DNA of 64,000 nucleotides from Otatea glauca (lineage: Eukaryota > Streptophyta > Magnoliopsida > Poales > Poaceae). Positions within the stretch are counted from its first letter, which is position 1; each line of letters begins with the position of its first letter. Positions 10,492 to 21,600 of the stretch are shown here, one piece after another. Location of the stretch: positions 5,456,001 through 5,520,000 of the forward strand of contig CM070723.1 of the NCBI GenBank assembly GCA_036346275.1. Reading direction: 5' to 3'. Made by a program: the position numbers and the translations under genes. Under the pieces are notes generated by a model. That model was not told the DNA's origin and did no database searches. It worked only from the letters and a program-made list of their open reading frames with translations.

Positions 10492-12700
10492 TTATTCTTC
10501 CTGGTGGGCTACCGGTGGCGAGGCGGAGAGTTGGCTGCCTCTGGCTTTCTGGAGGGCAGCCTGCGGCGGGATGTGGCTGGCGATCTCCCTGGCGTGCGGC
10601 TCGATCAGGAGCTCAAACCTGTCGATCTCCTCGTCGGTCCGGTTCCCGGCTACGCCGCTGCTCACCACCGCGAGGTCGATGCCGTCGTAGTGCGAGACGG
10701 TGTTGACCAGCGCCGACGAAGCTCCAAGCACAGCGCCGATGATCACCGCCTCCTCTCGGTCGGCACTCGGGCGGCCACGGGGCAAGGGCACTCGGGCTGC
10801 CGGCTCCAAGGATGCGATCGCGAGACTTCCGACCGGCCTTGCGAAGGGCCTCCGATTCGGCGCCCATCTCGGCCGGCCGTCCTCCGCAACCTTCAACGCC
10901 GCCTGGGCCTCGTCCCGGGCCACGATCGCCATGTCGCGAGCATCTGCTGCCGTTCTCTGCGCCTCCACGGCGACGCCCAGATTCTTCTGCGCCTCTGCAG
11001 ATTGCGGCGATTTCGGATAAGTTCGCCTCTGGGTCGCGCCCCAGACTTAATTGAAGAATTGAGACACTTACGGCGCGAGTTGGTCGATTGCGGCTTCCTT
11101 CTTGGCGCCTCGATGAAGTCCTCGGCTCGGCCAGTCCGTCGGCGATCGCCCGCTCGGAACGAACTCGGTCGGCATCCCCCTGAGCCTGGTTTCGCTCGGT
11201 CCGCAGGCGTGTTGCCTGCGTCTGCGCGGTCCCCTCCGCGGCAACGGCGGCATCCTTGGCCTCGGTGACCTCCGTCAGAGAGGATTCCAGTTCCACCACT
11301 TTCGCCCTTAAGACCTTGGCTCCCAGGCGCTCATCATAAAGGGCCTCCGTGGCCTCTTCAAGCCCCTGGCGGATCTCCACCGCCTCCGACCGCCTAATGT
11401 CCATGGCCTCCTGGACTAGGCGCGACTCAAGCGCACCGATCAGACTCCTCACCGCACTGCCACGACCGCTTGTCGGGCCGCAGCGAGCTCAACCTAGCGC
11501 ACGAAGCGAGCCCGCAAGTGCTTTGCAAAAACGTGGACACTCCGTTAGTCGCACGGAAGAACTATAAAAATGTGCAACGAGTCGAGCTTTTGGTGACTTA
11601 CAGGCGATGGCCGGACTCCGACCATCGTGCCCGGCCATACGTGGAAGACTCGAGCAAGAGCGGACCTTTACGGATCGCCCTATCTCGCTTCGGCGTCGGT
11701 AGCGCCTTGCCAGAAGGGCGGCCCACTCGCTCTCCTCCGACCGCCCATGGCGCCCGCACAGGGACTACACGGCGGCGCGCGCCTCGTTCGCCCGTTCGGG
11801 CGGGGCGTCGCCGTCCAAAGCACCATGGGCAAGGGCGATGAGGTCAACCTTCGAAACCCCTGGCGACTGCACTGAGGGCATCGGTCGGCACCTCCCCGGG
11901 ACAAAGGGTGAGCACCTCCGTCACCGGCTCTGCCTCGTGGCGCGATTGCGGTGGCACCGTCGTCTCATCCTCGAAAGGGCGATCACGTCGTCGGTGGGGT
12001 CCCCGCCGAGGCGGCGGAAGTTCTTCTTGGCCTCGACCTCGGGTGAGGCCCGTCCCTCGAAAGCGACCGCGCCTCGGCGCCGACACCGCGACCGCCACCG
12101 ACCCGATCCGAGTCGCCAAATCACCGTGTGCATTACTTGCGGGCCGCGCGGCCGCCCCACAGTCACGCCCGTGTAGGCGCCGTGCGTTACAAAGATTCAA
12201 GAGTCGCTCGGCGGCTTTGCCGCAAAAATGCTCCAATAAGAAGAAAAAGAGGGGAACACTTACAAGGCCGCGGAGTGCGTGCACGCGCGCCCTCTTTGCG
12301 ACCCCCGCCAAAGTCAAGTCGGTGGTCGCTTCCCGGCCGCCTCGGTAGAGGCGCTGTGACAACCGCAGCGCAAGATCACCCCGCCTGGGATCGCGGCCAT
12401 GGGGCCGTGGTGCCGCCCTCGGCGGGTCCACGCTTCGGGCCGCCGCCGGCGGTCGAGAAAAACCCACCATAGGGATGGTCGGGCGCTCCGCCACCGTCGA
12501 TGGAGGTTGTCCCCACGCGGTTGACTCAGACACATCCTCGCGCAGCTGCGCCCGTCGTAGCGTTCCTTATGCTTCTTCTTCCTCCTTTCCTCCTTCCGCT
12601 TCTTACGGGAGGAGTCAGCCTCTGCCGTCTTCGCCCGGGCGGCATCGCGCCTCCTTATCCCAGAGCGGCGCCGGGAAGACATCCCGTGAGCCCCTAAGAG
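10492..12700 (-). pseudogene. Antisense ORF region of the Gypsy element, 3' part (coiled coil)
   Basis: On the - strand the best readable piece is 11452-11120, with segments such as EIRQGLEEATEALYDERLG and KVVELESSLTEVTEAKDAA that predict a coiled coil. Further pieces continue to about 10492 in other frames. It is probably the downstream half of the antisense gene that starts at 13616, broken by frameshifts. Several overlapping frames on both strands are equally open because the DNA is GC-rich, so exon limits are not known. Confidence 0.5.
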
Positions 12701-12769
12701 GATGCGGGAATGCGGTCGGACCAAGTGCTAGGGACAAAGAAAAGAGAAGCGAAAAGAAATTTCACCGAC

Positions 12770-13616
12770 TTACGGTTGGCGGGTGGCCGAGAATGGCTCC
12801 GGGTGGCCACCCGTAGCCACCGTGGCGCTTCCACCCGTAACAGCCGCCACCCGGGACTCCACCTCAGACGCGGCCAACTCGGGTTCTGCCATCCTCGCCC
12901 GGTCGGACGGCCCCGCATACCGGAACAAGGGGTGCGGCCTGTGCACAAGGGGTTGCACGCGCATCCCCATAAAGGCGCGCACAACAACGTCCCCGGTGAG
13001 CCCCCGCCTCCTTTGAGCCCTGATCTGCTCCACGATCAGGGCCAGCTTGTTCTTCTCCCTCTTTTGGCGCCCAGTTCCACCGCTCCTTCGCCATGGGAAG
13101 CTTCGCCCGGTGAAACGAGGCGCTGTCGCCGACGTTCGAGCGTAGAGCCATTGTAACGCCACCCTTGTTGGACGAGGCGCTTTACCTCAGTACTCCGTGC
13201 TCCGACCGAGGCGGCTGGAGGCGAGCCACCAGTGGCGCCACGGCGTCCGACGGCCTGTCTTTCCAGAGCCTTGCCTGAAAGAAGTGCCTCCACAACGCCC
13301 AGTGCGGCTCGATCCCCAGGAAGGCCTCGCACAGCGTGATGAAGATGGCGATGTGGAGGACCCCATTGGGGTTGAGATGGTGCACCTCCACCTTGTAGTG
13401 AGACAACAGCCCCTGGACGAACGGGTGCAGCGGCAGGCCAAAGCCGCGCTCGAAGAACGAGGCGGGCACCATGACCTTGTCGCCCCGCGGCGTGGGGGTG
13501 ACGGCCCCGGTCGGCACCCTCCAGCCGGAAAGGTCCTGCGGCATGAGGAAGCCCTTCTTCACCAAGCCGAGCGCACGGCTGTCTTGCGCGGAGCACTCCG
13601 GCCACGACATCTTCAT
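12770..13616 (-). pseudogene. Antisense gypsy-type transposon protein (Transposase_28-like), decayed
   Basis: On the - strand an ATG at 13616 (MKMSWPEC) opens a 144-codon frame to 13182. It contains VPASFFERGFGLPLHPF and HHLNPNGVLHIAIFITLCEA followed by FLGIEPHWALWRHFF, which is the core of the plant family named putative gypsy-type transposon (PF04195). The family signature continues in other frames to about 12800 (NKLALIVEQIRAQRRRGLTG, then RVQPLVHR). A stop at 13182 overlaps a strong donor-like AG/GTAAAG, so splicing could also explain the frame change. A TATA box lies 136 bp upstream. The function of this family is unknown. It is carried antisense to gag-pol in Tat-type elements. Confidence 0.7.
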
Positions 13617-13751
13617 AGAAGAGGCGACTGGAAGGTGAGAAAGAAAGGCTGGGGTTTTTCTTTCCTTGGCTCTCTGGTGCTTTTCTTGTTTCAGAGACGG
13701 AGACAAAGAAGGCAAGAAAGCGTGACTACCCGGAGCACCCCAACGGGCGTA

Positions 13752-13758
13752 TTTATAG
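13752..13758 (-). promoter_or_regulatory. TATA box for the antisense gene
   Basis: The - strand reads CTCTATAAATACG here, about 136 bp before the ATG at 13616. This predicts a start site near 13725 and a leader of about 110 bp. It is distinct from the LTR promoters and drives the opposite strand. Confidence 0.55.
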
Positions 13759-13865
13759 AGGACAAGCAAACGCCGGCCGAGCAGGCACCCCCTCAAACGA
13801 GGCGTCGCGTCCACCCTCGCCTATTGCGCCAGCCTGGTAACTCCCAGTTTTCAATACCACTCCGC

Positions 13866-14560
13866 TTTTAATCCCTGTCATGTCAGGCGGCAAGAGCCAT
13901 AAAGACGCCGCCCCCGAACAACGTGTCCCGTAACCTCTTGGTCTCCGCCTTTAGGCCGGAACGGTTGCTCCGGGGCGCGCGCGAGAAGTCCACTGGGCCG
14001 CTGTGGCCCCAAGACAAAAAAGCTTTGTGGCTTGCGCCAGGCCCAATGAGAAGTGGGTTCAAAAGGCCTACCCCACGGATGGGTATAAGGCCGCCCCAGC
14101 AAAACTTGAGCAAGGGGCAGGTATGAGGTGAGCCCCACGGTGGGCCCTCGGTTAGGTCGGTGACGGCCTAATCACCTCTACTCGCGTCCGAGACCATACT
14201 TCACACTCTCCGGAGCTCATCAATGGCGACGACCACCGTGCTCTGGGTTGGCGGACGACCCGAGGTCCATCTGAGATTGAGTAAAGAAAGGTTTTTATGG
14301 GTCGCCCACAGCGGGGCCAGGACACCCTACTCTGGGACCGTCCGCTCGGAAGGGTCCCCCTTGGGCGGGACCTCCCAGGACCCACTCGGACTACCCGCTA
14401 TTGGCTCCACGAGCACGGCGTTCAAACCAACGCAGGTAAACGTGCGTCGCTCACCCCCTCCAGGTCCCACACCTGCGGATGGGGTATACATGTGGGATAG
14501 ACGGTGGCCATTCTTCTCGCAGTTACCCTCGCCCGACGAGGACTCGGGAAGGATGCCCCA
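13866..14560. other. Gypsy interior without a supported gene
   Basis: GC-rich sequence between the antisense promoter and the tandem array. Short frames on both strands show no family signature. Confidence 0.4.
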
Positions 14561-14566
14561 CGTCCA

Positions 14567-16318
14567 GCTACGACGGTAAACGAGCACTCACGTTCAGCTA
14601 CGACGGTAAACGAGCACTCACGTCTAGCTACGACGTTAAACGAGCACTCGGACACCCGAACCTCACAGAGGCATCCGGTCGTCCTGCCGACCAAGGCACT
14701 CGGACACCCGAACCTCACAGAGGCATTGGGTCATCCCTGCCGACCAAGGCACTCACGTCCAGCTACGACGGTAAACGAGCACTCACGTCCAGCTACGACG
14801 GTAAACGAGCACTCACGTCCAGCTACGACGGTAAACGAGCACCCACGTCCAGCTACGATGGTAAACGAGCACTCACATCCAGCTACGACGATAAACGAAC
14901 ACTCCGCCCAGCTCGACGGTAACGAGCACTCACGTCCGGCTACGGCGTTAAGCGAGCACTCGGACACCCGAACCTCACAGAGGCATCCGGTCGTCTTGCC
15001 GACCAAGGCACTCTGACACCCGAACCTCACAGAGGCATTGGGTCGTCCCTGCCGACCAAGGCACTCATGTCCAGCTACGACGGTAAACGAGCACTCACGT
15101 CCAGCTACGACGGTAAACGAGAACTCACGTCCGGCTCGGCGGTAAACGAGCACTCCGTCCGGCTCGGCGAGAACGAGCACTCGGACACCCGAACCTCACA
15201 GAGGCATTGGGTCGTCCTGCCACCAAGGCACTTTGCAAGCTACGACGTTAAGCGAGCACTCGGACACCGAACCTCACGGAGGCATTGGGTCGTCCTCGCC
15301 ACCAAGGCAGCTGTCTAGCTACGACGTTAAGCGAGCACTCGGACACCGAACCTCACAGAGGCATCCGGTCGTCCTGCCGACCAAGGCACTTGGACACCCG
15401 AACCTCACAGAGGCATTGGGTCATCCCTGCCGACGAAGGCACTGTCTAACTACGACGTTAAACGAGCACTCGGACACCCGAACCTCACAGAGGCATCCGG
15501 TCGTCCTGCCGACCAAGGCAGTCGGACACCCGAACCTCACAGAGGCATTGGGTCGTCCCTGCCGACCAAGGAACTGTCTAGCTACGACGTTAAACGAGCA
15601 CTCGGACACCCGAACCTCACAGAGGCATCCGGTCATCCTGCCGACCAAGGCACTCGGACACCCGAACCTCACAGAGTCATCCGGTCGTCCCTGCCGACTA
15701 AGGCACTGTCTAGCTACGACGTTAAACGAGCACTCGGACACCCGAACCTCACAGAGGCATCCGATCGTCCTGCCGACCAAGGCACTCGGACACCCGAACC
15801 TCACAGAGGCATCCGGTCGTCCTGCCGACTAAGGCACCGTCTAGCTACTGACGTTAAGCGAGCACTCGGACACCGAACCTCACAGAGGCATCCGGTCGTC
15901 CTGCCACCAAAGCGATCGGACACCGAACCTCACAGAGGCATCCGGTCGTCCCTGCCGACCAAGGCACTCGGACACCCGAACCTCTCAGAGGCATCCGGTC
16001 ATCCTGCCGACCAAGGCACTCGGACACCCGAACCTCACAGAGGTATCCGGTCGTCCCTGCCGACCAAGGCACTCGGACACCCGAACCTCACAGAGGCATC
16101 CGGTCGTCCCTGCCAACTAAGGCACTGTCTAGCTACGATGTTAAACGAGCACTCGGACACCCGAACCTCACAGAGGCATTGGGTCGTCCTTGCCGACCAA
16201 GGCACTGTCTAGCTACGACGTTAAAAGAGCACTCGGACACCCGAACCTCACAGAGGCATCCGGTCGCCGCCTGCCACCAAGGCGCGAATCTAGCTACGAC
16301 GTTAAGCGAGCACTCTCA
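14567..16318 (+). repeat. Tandem repeat array with a 132-bp higher-order unit
   Basis: Two basic units alternate. Unit a is 30 bp (core CAGCTACGACGGTAAACGAG or TAGCTACGACGTTAAACGAG). Unit b is about 52 bp (core ACCCGAACCTCACAGAGGCA followed by TCGTCCTGCCGACCAAGGCA). Runs of a alone occur at 14567-14656 and 14752-14900. From about 15300 the order a-b-b repeats with a 132-bp period (starts at 15444, 15576 and 15708). Because unit a is a multiple of three, chance frames with SSYDGKRALT repeats appear; I do not consider them genes. Confidence 0.85.
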
Positions 16319-16478
16319 CGGTTGTTCCTGTTGATCAAGGCCTGGTCTATCCACGACGATTAAAATCAAAGCAAACTCATCGCGAAGACATTTCATAAAA
16401 GAAGATTTCATTATATGCCAGCAGACTCAAACTTTACACAACGTTACATGAGGTACCTGGCGAGCTCAAAAAAGATAC

Positions 16479-17050
16479 CTACCCTACACTACGGCAGGAA
16501 CATATCCGCATCAAACTTCCTGCAGGCCCTTGCCTGGTCGACGGGACAGATCTTGGATCGGTGGACCTGAGGTCGTTGGAAGTGACCTGCTGGTAGGCCC
16601 TTCCTTGCCTGGTCGACGGGACAGACCTTGGGATCGGCGGACCTGAGGTCGTTGGAGACGACCTGCTGGTAGGCCCTTGCCCGGTCGACGAGGCCGCCGA
16701 CATAGCCACGGAATGGCATGCCGCTGCTGCCGTTCAGCGACATCGACGCGGCCGCACTGACAACGGCCGGCGCCCTCGCACCATCGCCTCAAGAAGGGCC
16801 TCCCTTACCACCTTAAGCCTCGGAACGACCTCAAGCAGCACGCCAACAGCAACTACATCACAAGCCGCAGCTTCTTCCCAGAGCTCGACCATCGCCCGGT
16901 CGTACTCATTAAAGCTCGGCCAAAGGATCTTCTTCTTCTCTTTGCGCGTCATCACCAAAGTGAAGACTAAAGGATGCCTCCATTTCAAGGATCAAAAAGG
17001 AGGATTTTGGTCTAAGGGTCCATCGCTCTAGCAAGCCCTTATATAGCCGG
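16479..17050 (-). other. Possible second antisense ORF of the Gypsy element with TATA box
   Basis: A short - strand frame at 16734-16983 reads through a helical segment (EYDRAMVELWEEAAACD). On the same strand CTATATAAGGG lies at 17036-17046, about 55 bp upstream. 16500-16700 contains a 100-bp imperfect direct duplication (GGTCGACGGGACAGA at 16535 and 16611). No family match is recognised, and the piece could be the decayed end of another antisense gene. Confidence 0.3.
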
Positions 17051-17059
17051 ATGAAGGGA

Positions 17060-17524
17060 GATCAAGCGTCTCCAGAGTAAATGCCAGCGCCAGAAAACGA
17101 AGCGTCCCGCACCAGAACCCGAAGCAGTCAAGAAGGCGAACGGGCGGGGCACACCAAGCCATGCTCGGCATGCGCAACGAGGCGATTAAAAGCCTCCGGC
17201 AGTTCAAATGCCCCCGGCCAAGCTCCAGGGCAGCCGTCGGATCCGTCGGGGTACACCTGACAGAAATCGCTTAACCGGATCGGCCTGACCGACCGACCAG
17301 GCCCGGCCACCACTCTCATCCAAGTTCAACCCCAACCGAATCGCCGAAATCGCCGGGAGTTCGGGGCTCTTGACGAATACTAATAACGAGGTACCCCAAC
17401 GGCCCGGCGGCGAGCGGCGGCCTCAAGCATATCTCCAGCCCAACAGGCCGCGCCCGGCCCGCCACCGACCGAATCGCCTGCGAGACCACACAAGACATCC
17501 GCTCCCGACCGGCCAGGGGAAGCG
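17060..17524. other. Gypsy interior before the right LTR, nothing recognised
   Basis: GC-rich sequence without a readable domain. A polypurine tract would be expected here but none is clear, and the first 250 bp of the right LTR cannot be aligned to the left LTR in this stretch. Confidence 0.35.
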
Positions 17525-18239
17525 AATCCGACCAGACAGCGCTCCCGACCCCCTTGGCGGGGCGGGATCTCCCGACTCCGACCGAACCAAGGTGACAGAC
17601 GCCGAGGGCCGCGTGTCGGGGCCCTCATCAGCCTACCGCCATGTACCTCGCGAATAAGGACAATCAGAGTGACTATACAAGGGCAGGTGGCTCCTTCCCT
17701 AGAAGGTTTGGTGACTGCTGAAGTCAGAGCTTCCAGCCCCCATCAACCGATCGCGTCAAGATTTAACGCACGCTCCTCCCAAGGCGGCGCCAACGTCCAC
17801 ACACCACACGTCGGCGTTCGTAAGGATCACGAGAGGCAAGTGCGCTATTTCGGGAATACCTAACCTCCACGACCACCAAAGCTACCGACCCGGCATGGGC
17901 AAGGCGTGTGGCGACGATCCACGGGACGAAGGACGAGCTCCTAGCATAGGTCGCCTCGCCCTTCCCCGACTCTCGATGTAACCCGCCTTCATTCGTATAA
18001 AGGAGGCGGGACTAACGATTCTAAAGAGGAGGAACACATGAGAACAGGAGGAGCTTAGGTAATTTAGCGCCCTCATCTGTAAAACGTTGTGCAAAGCAAT
18101 ACAATCTGACCATCCGAATGGAGTAGGGACTTTCACGAACGGTATACATCTTGGACTCTCGAGTCTAACCATTCAGGGAGTGGAACGCGCGACCCCTTAG
18201 ACTTACAAATTTACTTGCCGACGCTCGAAAACGCCGACA
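17525..18239 (+). repeat. Right LTR of the Gypsy element, 5'-truncated
   Basis: Aligns with the left LTR from its position 3204 to the end (ACAGCGCTC, GGGGCCCTCATCAGCCTACC, GCGCCCTCATCTGTAAAACG). TATAAAGG lies at 17996-18003. It ends CCGACA at 18239. The part equivalent to 2948-3200 is absent or unrecognisable. Confidence 0.75.
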
Positions 18240-18507
18240 ATCCCGATTTTACTTTTTGTTCAGGAGTTCTGCTCTTTTGTCCAATACTGGGTTGGTTGAG
18301 TCTTTAATTGGCTCTTTTACAAAAGAGGCTTTGGGAGTTCTGCTCTTTTGTCCAGTGCTAGATTAGCTGAGTCATCCCGATTTTACTTTTTATTCAGGAG
18401 TTCTGCTCTTTTGTCCAATACTGGGTTGGTTGAGTCTTTAATTGGCTCTTTTACAAAAGAGGTTTTGGGAGTTCTGCTCTTTTGTCCAGTGCTAGATTAG
18501 CTGAGCC
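18240..18507 (+). repeat. 134-bp tandem duplication at the end of the Sirevirus 5' LTR
   Basis: Unit 1 is 18240-18373 and unit 2 is 18374-18507. Both start ATCCCGATTTTACTTTTT and differ at few bases. The 3' LTR has this segment only once (from 34391). Unit 1 begins exactly at the Gypsy right border. Confidence 0.85.
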
Positions 18508-18604
18508 TTTGAGCTTACTCTTTTAGAAAAGAGACTTGAATACTTGAGAGATAATTTTATTTGGCTCTTATTCACCTCCCTCTAGTCACCTTTTCAGTTA
18601 TTCA

Positions 18605-18618
18605 ATTGATATTAGAGC
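18605..18618 (+). other. Primer binding site of the Sirevirus
   Basis: TGATATTAGAGC at 18607-18618 differs at two positions from TGGTATCAGAGC, the tRNA-Met complement used by Copia elements. It directly follows the LTR end TTCA. Confidence 0.7.
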
Positions 18619-18658
18619 CGGTTTTGCTCTTTCTAGATCTTGACCAGTCCTAAGAGCC

Positions 18659-19566
18659 ATGGCGACGGATAGGTATTCCACTAAGCCTTCGATGTTTTCT
18701 GGGATGGACTATCCTTTTTGGAAGTCTCGAATGGAACCATACATCACTACCCAAGGATTTTCGATATGGCAGAAGGTGAAGCTCTCTTATGATGTTCCTA
18801 CCAAGGAGAACATCAATGCCACAAATATGGCTGATGTTGAGACGAATGCAAAGGCAAGGAACCTCTTCATACAGCGGCTAAGCGGCAGTGAGTATGACAG
18901 AATCTCCCATTTATGATCTGCTCACCAAAGTTGGGTGACGTTTGGTGCTTACCATGAGGGTACCACCCAAATCAAGATGGTGAGGCAAGATCAGTTCAAG
19001 CGTGCTTACAAGTTTGAGCATCACGCTGGAGAGTTCTTAGATGAGTGATTTGGTCGTTTTATAAAGATCTTGAGTGAACTCTGAGCTGTTGGTACCACAT
19101 ACCCTGACTCGGAGAATGCTCATCATTTTCTGACCGCACTCGATCTTTCCATATGAGAGATGAAAGTGACCTTCGCCAAGGACACCACTGACTTAGCGAC
19201 CTTGACTCTCGGTAGGCTTTACTCACACCTCAAGACTCATGGGACCGACGTTGTCTCTCAGAAGATAAAGGCACAGTCGATAGCTTTGGTCACTGATCCC
19301 GTTTCTGAGGTTTCCATGGGTTTTTCGTTCTTTGCTCTTTGCAAGATGAACGATGAGCAGCTGGAGAGGTTTCCAAAAAATGAGCTTACCCTCTTAGCCA
19401 CAAAGTTCCCTCATGCATACAAGAGGGTAAGAGAGAGAAAGAGAGAATGGCATATCACTTGCTTCGAGTGTGGGGGTCCCAACCACATTCGGGCAAACTG
19501 TCCCAAAATGGAGAAGCGCAAGAATGACAACGACGGTTCGGACAAAACGACTACACCAACAAGAAT
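18659..19566 (+). pseudogene. Sirevirus gag, N-terminal part
   Basis: ATG at 18659 opens MATDRYSTKPSMFSG, then FWKSRMEPYIT, typical of Copia gag of the UBN2 type. A TGA at 18914 interrupts it. Reading resumes (VRQDQFKRAYKFE, LRAVGTTYPDSENA with stops at 19046 and 19081) and is open again from 19160. A zinc knuckle CFECGGPNHIRANC (C-X2-C-X4-H-X4-C) lies at about 19461-19502. Intact relatives use this protein to package RNA. The frame is broken at about 19567 by the inserted LTR. Confidence 0.8.
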
Positions 19567-20290
19567 TGTCGAAGGTTGGAAATCGACAATAAACTTATAA
19601 CTTCGGGTACCTTCGGGTTATCAGAGTTAAGCGCAAAATCAGAGGCGCACGATGTAGACAGGTTTGGACCCCCTGACGGAGTAATACTCTACTTCTTGTG
19701 TGGATGATATATGTATATAGAGTATGGAATATAGAGCAATGTGTCTAGCCCTAGTTATAGAGAAGATTGAACTTAGGCTAAGGCTAAGCTAGGGTTGGAG
19801 GTTGACGAAGTGTGGGTCGTCGACTTTTGGTTGCTCTACGTAAAAGCTCTAAAAGTCTTCTTTTCGTCTGGCTTGGAAGTTTTCTAGTTTTTCTCTCTCT
19901 CCCCTTGAGGACCCCTACCGCCGGGCTTATATAGTCGGGGTAGCCCGGCCTCAAGTCTAGTTGTAGTTAGTTTGGAGTACCAGATCATAGCCGATAAGGA
20001 GTCTATCATCGTGTGATATTCGCAGCATATCCAAACTTCCTTAAATATTATGCGTACTTGAGTTGATTTCATTGTAACGGGAATATGATCGATTCATTCA
20101 TAATATGGAATTATCCTTTCCGCGCATATCTTATCCTATATAATTGGGCTCGTGATATCCGGAGTCTCTGTATGTCGTTAGGAAATATCCTTCGCGTATC
20201 CTACACGTGCTCATGCCCCATATTTAGATATTCGATAGTAGCTCCCGAACTCTGTTCAGCGAAGGGTTCGCTTAAGCGCTTGGTCGATTA
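19567..20290 (-). mobile_element. Reverse-oriented LTR (probable solo LTR) inside Sirevirus gag
   Basis: The gag reading stops abruptly and resumes about 720 bp later. The insert begins TGTCGAAGG on the + strand. On the - strand it has a TATA box (CTATATAAGCC near 19920-19930), a leader, and a GTAGAGTATTACTCCG-like segment near the 3' end, which is the layout of a grass Gypsy LTR. The right border is uncertain (20275-20300) and no clear 5-bp TSD was found. Confidence 0.55.
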
Positions 20291-21600
20291 CTGCCAAGCT
20301 CTTCCACCGCGTCCTCACCGCTCTTGACGAAATCTCCCTCTTCGACACCGAGACGTGGATCAATGATGATGGAGAGGATGATCCGCAAGAGAAAACCAAG
20401 GGCGACGATGATTCCGGCATGTGCTTCATGGCTGACGAGAACGGCATCAGCGACACCGAGCTCTACAACGAGTCAGATGAGGTACCTTCCTATGATGAGC
20501 TTAATGATGCATTCCGTAAGCTAGAAAGATTCCATGCTATAGCTAGGGCTAGGTGTTTGAAGCTACATAAGAAGGTAGATGACATGTCACGGGATATAGT
20601 TTCACTTAGGTCTTCTTCCTCCCATTATGATAATTATGTGCTCTGTGATGCCGTACTTGTGGAGCTTGAGAACTTAAGGACATTCTATGATAGTATGCTT
20701 TCTGAAGTAGAGGTCCTTAGAGGGAAGAATGCTAGCCGTAGTACTCTTGTTATTCCTGTTGATGCTAGCTTTCTTTATACTCACACTAGCGCTTCTTGTG
20801 ATAACTGTCAAAATTGATTGCTGAAATTGATGCCATGAGCACTCACCTTAGGAATCTTGCTACTATGAATGATGAACTTGAATTGCATGCTTCTAAGAAC
20901 CTAGTCAGCTCATGTGAGGGCTGCACAAACTTAAAACTTGACACTGATGCCTTAAATGTCAAGCGTGCTGAACTGACCAAGGACCTACTAGCTAAATTAC
21001 AAGAAGCTTGCTTGAGATGTGCTAAGATTGAGGGGGACATGGGTAGAATCCATGATGAGCTTAGAAAGAAGCTAGAGACCTGGACCATTAGGATTAGAAA
21101 CTCCAAGTGCATATCTTGTGAGGCCCTCGATATTGAGGCAGCCATGCTTAGGGAGAAAAATGCACGCGCTATTCGTTCTTCTTTTGCTGGCTCCTCTTCA
21201 TCTTCTTCCCTCTGTTCTTTATGTGTCTCTCTCTTCCAGGAGTGTGAGTACCTCACGAGCACTCTTGAGAAGTTTGTAGGGGGCAAGAAGAAGCTCAATC
21301 TCATCCTAGACTAGTCCAAGATTAGTAGATTCAATTAAGGTCTAGGATTTGACTAATTAGAGCACGCTCAGGCTCGTCCCCCTACCATTGTGCATGCTTC
21401 CAAGAGTGGAGAGATCGTGATAGCTCCTAGGGCGAGCACCACTGTGTTTAGGTCTTCTGAAGTTGTCTATAGGATCTCTGACCAGAAGGTTGCTCCTCCT
21501 GCTGCTTCTACCTCTGGCAAGGCAAAACATGCACCTTCTGTAAAAAGGATGAACATCTAGCAGACTTCTGCTTCAAACATGTCAAGATAGCACGTCGTGA
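20290..21600 (+). pseudogene. Sirevirus gag, C-terminal coiled coil and second zinc knuckle
   Basis: Reading resumes as LFHRVLTALDEISLFDTETW, then CFMADENGISDTELYNESDE (20419 onward) and a long coiled-coil part interrupted by one stop and a frame change at 20814 (to 21314). A second zinc knuckle CTFCKKDEHLADFC lies near 21532-21574. This long gag with coiled coil and two knuckles is typical of Sireviruses. Stops near 20815 and 21312 show decay. Confidence 0.7.

Larger units (their letters stand above)
2948..18239 (+). mobile_element. Tat/RIRE2-type Gypsy (Ty3) retrotransposon nested in the Sirevirus 5' LTR
   Basis: It starts TGTCGGGG and ends CCGACA. The left LTR (2948-3923) and right LTR (17525-18239) share TATA boxes and the GGAACACATGAGAACAGG region. 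Between them lie a primer site, decayed gag, aspartic protease, reverse transcriptase, RNase H, an extra archaeal-type RNase H and integrase in the Gypsy order. These are followed by antisense ORFs and a tandem array. The extra RNase H plus antisense ORFs fit the Tat lineage (RIRE2, Grande, Cinful). Many frameshifts and stops show that it is dead. Confidence 0.9.
515..18604 (+). repeat. 5' LTR of the Sirevirus, split by the Gypsy insertion
   Basis: The LTR pieces are 515-2947 and 18240-18604. They match the 3' LTR pieces along their length, for example GATCCAAGGTG at 1457 and 32838, and the Ser/Leu-type CTCTTTTGTCC segment at 18275 and 34425. The LTR ends in TTCA at 18604, directly before the primer site. 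Confidence 0.8.

Noticed and set aside
14479..15832. Open frames coding SSYDGKRALT-type peptide repeats
   Set aside because: They exist only because the DNA repeat unit is 30 bp, a multiple of three. The frame is lost at the 52-bp units and both strands are equally open.
14567..16318. CRISPR-like array
   Set aside because: Plant nuclear context, no unique spacers of constant length, no cas genes. It is an ordinary tandem array inside a retrotransposon.
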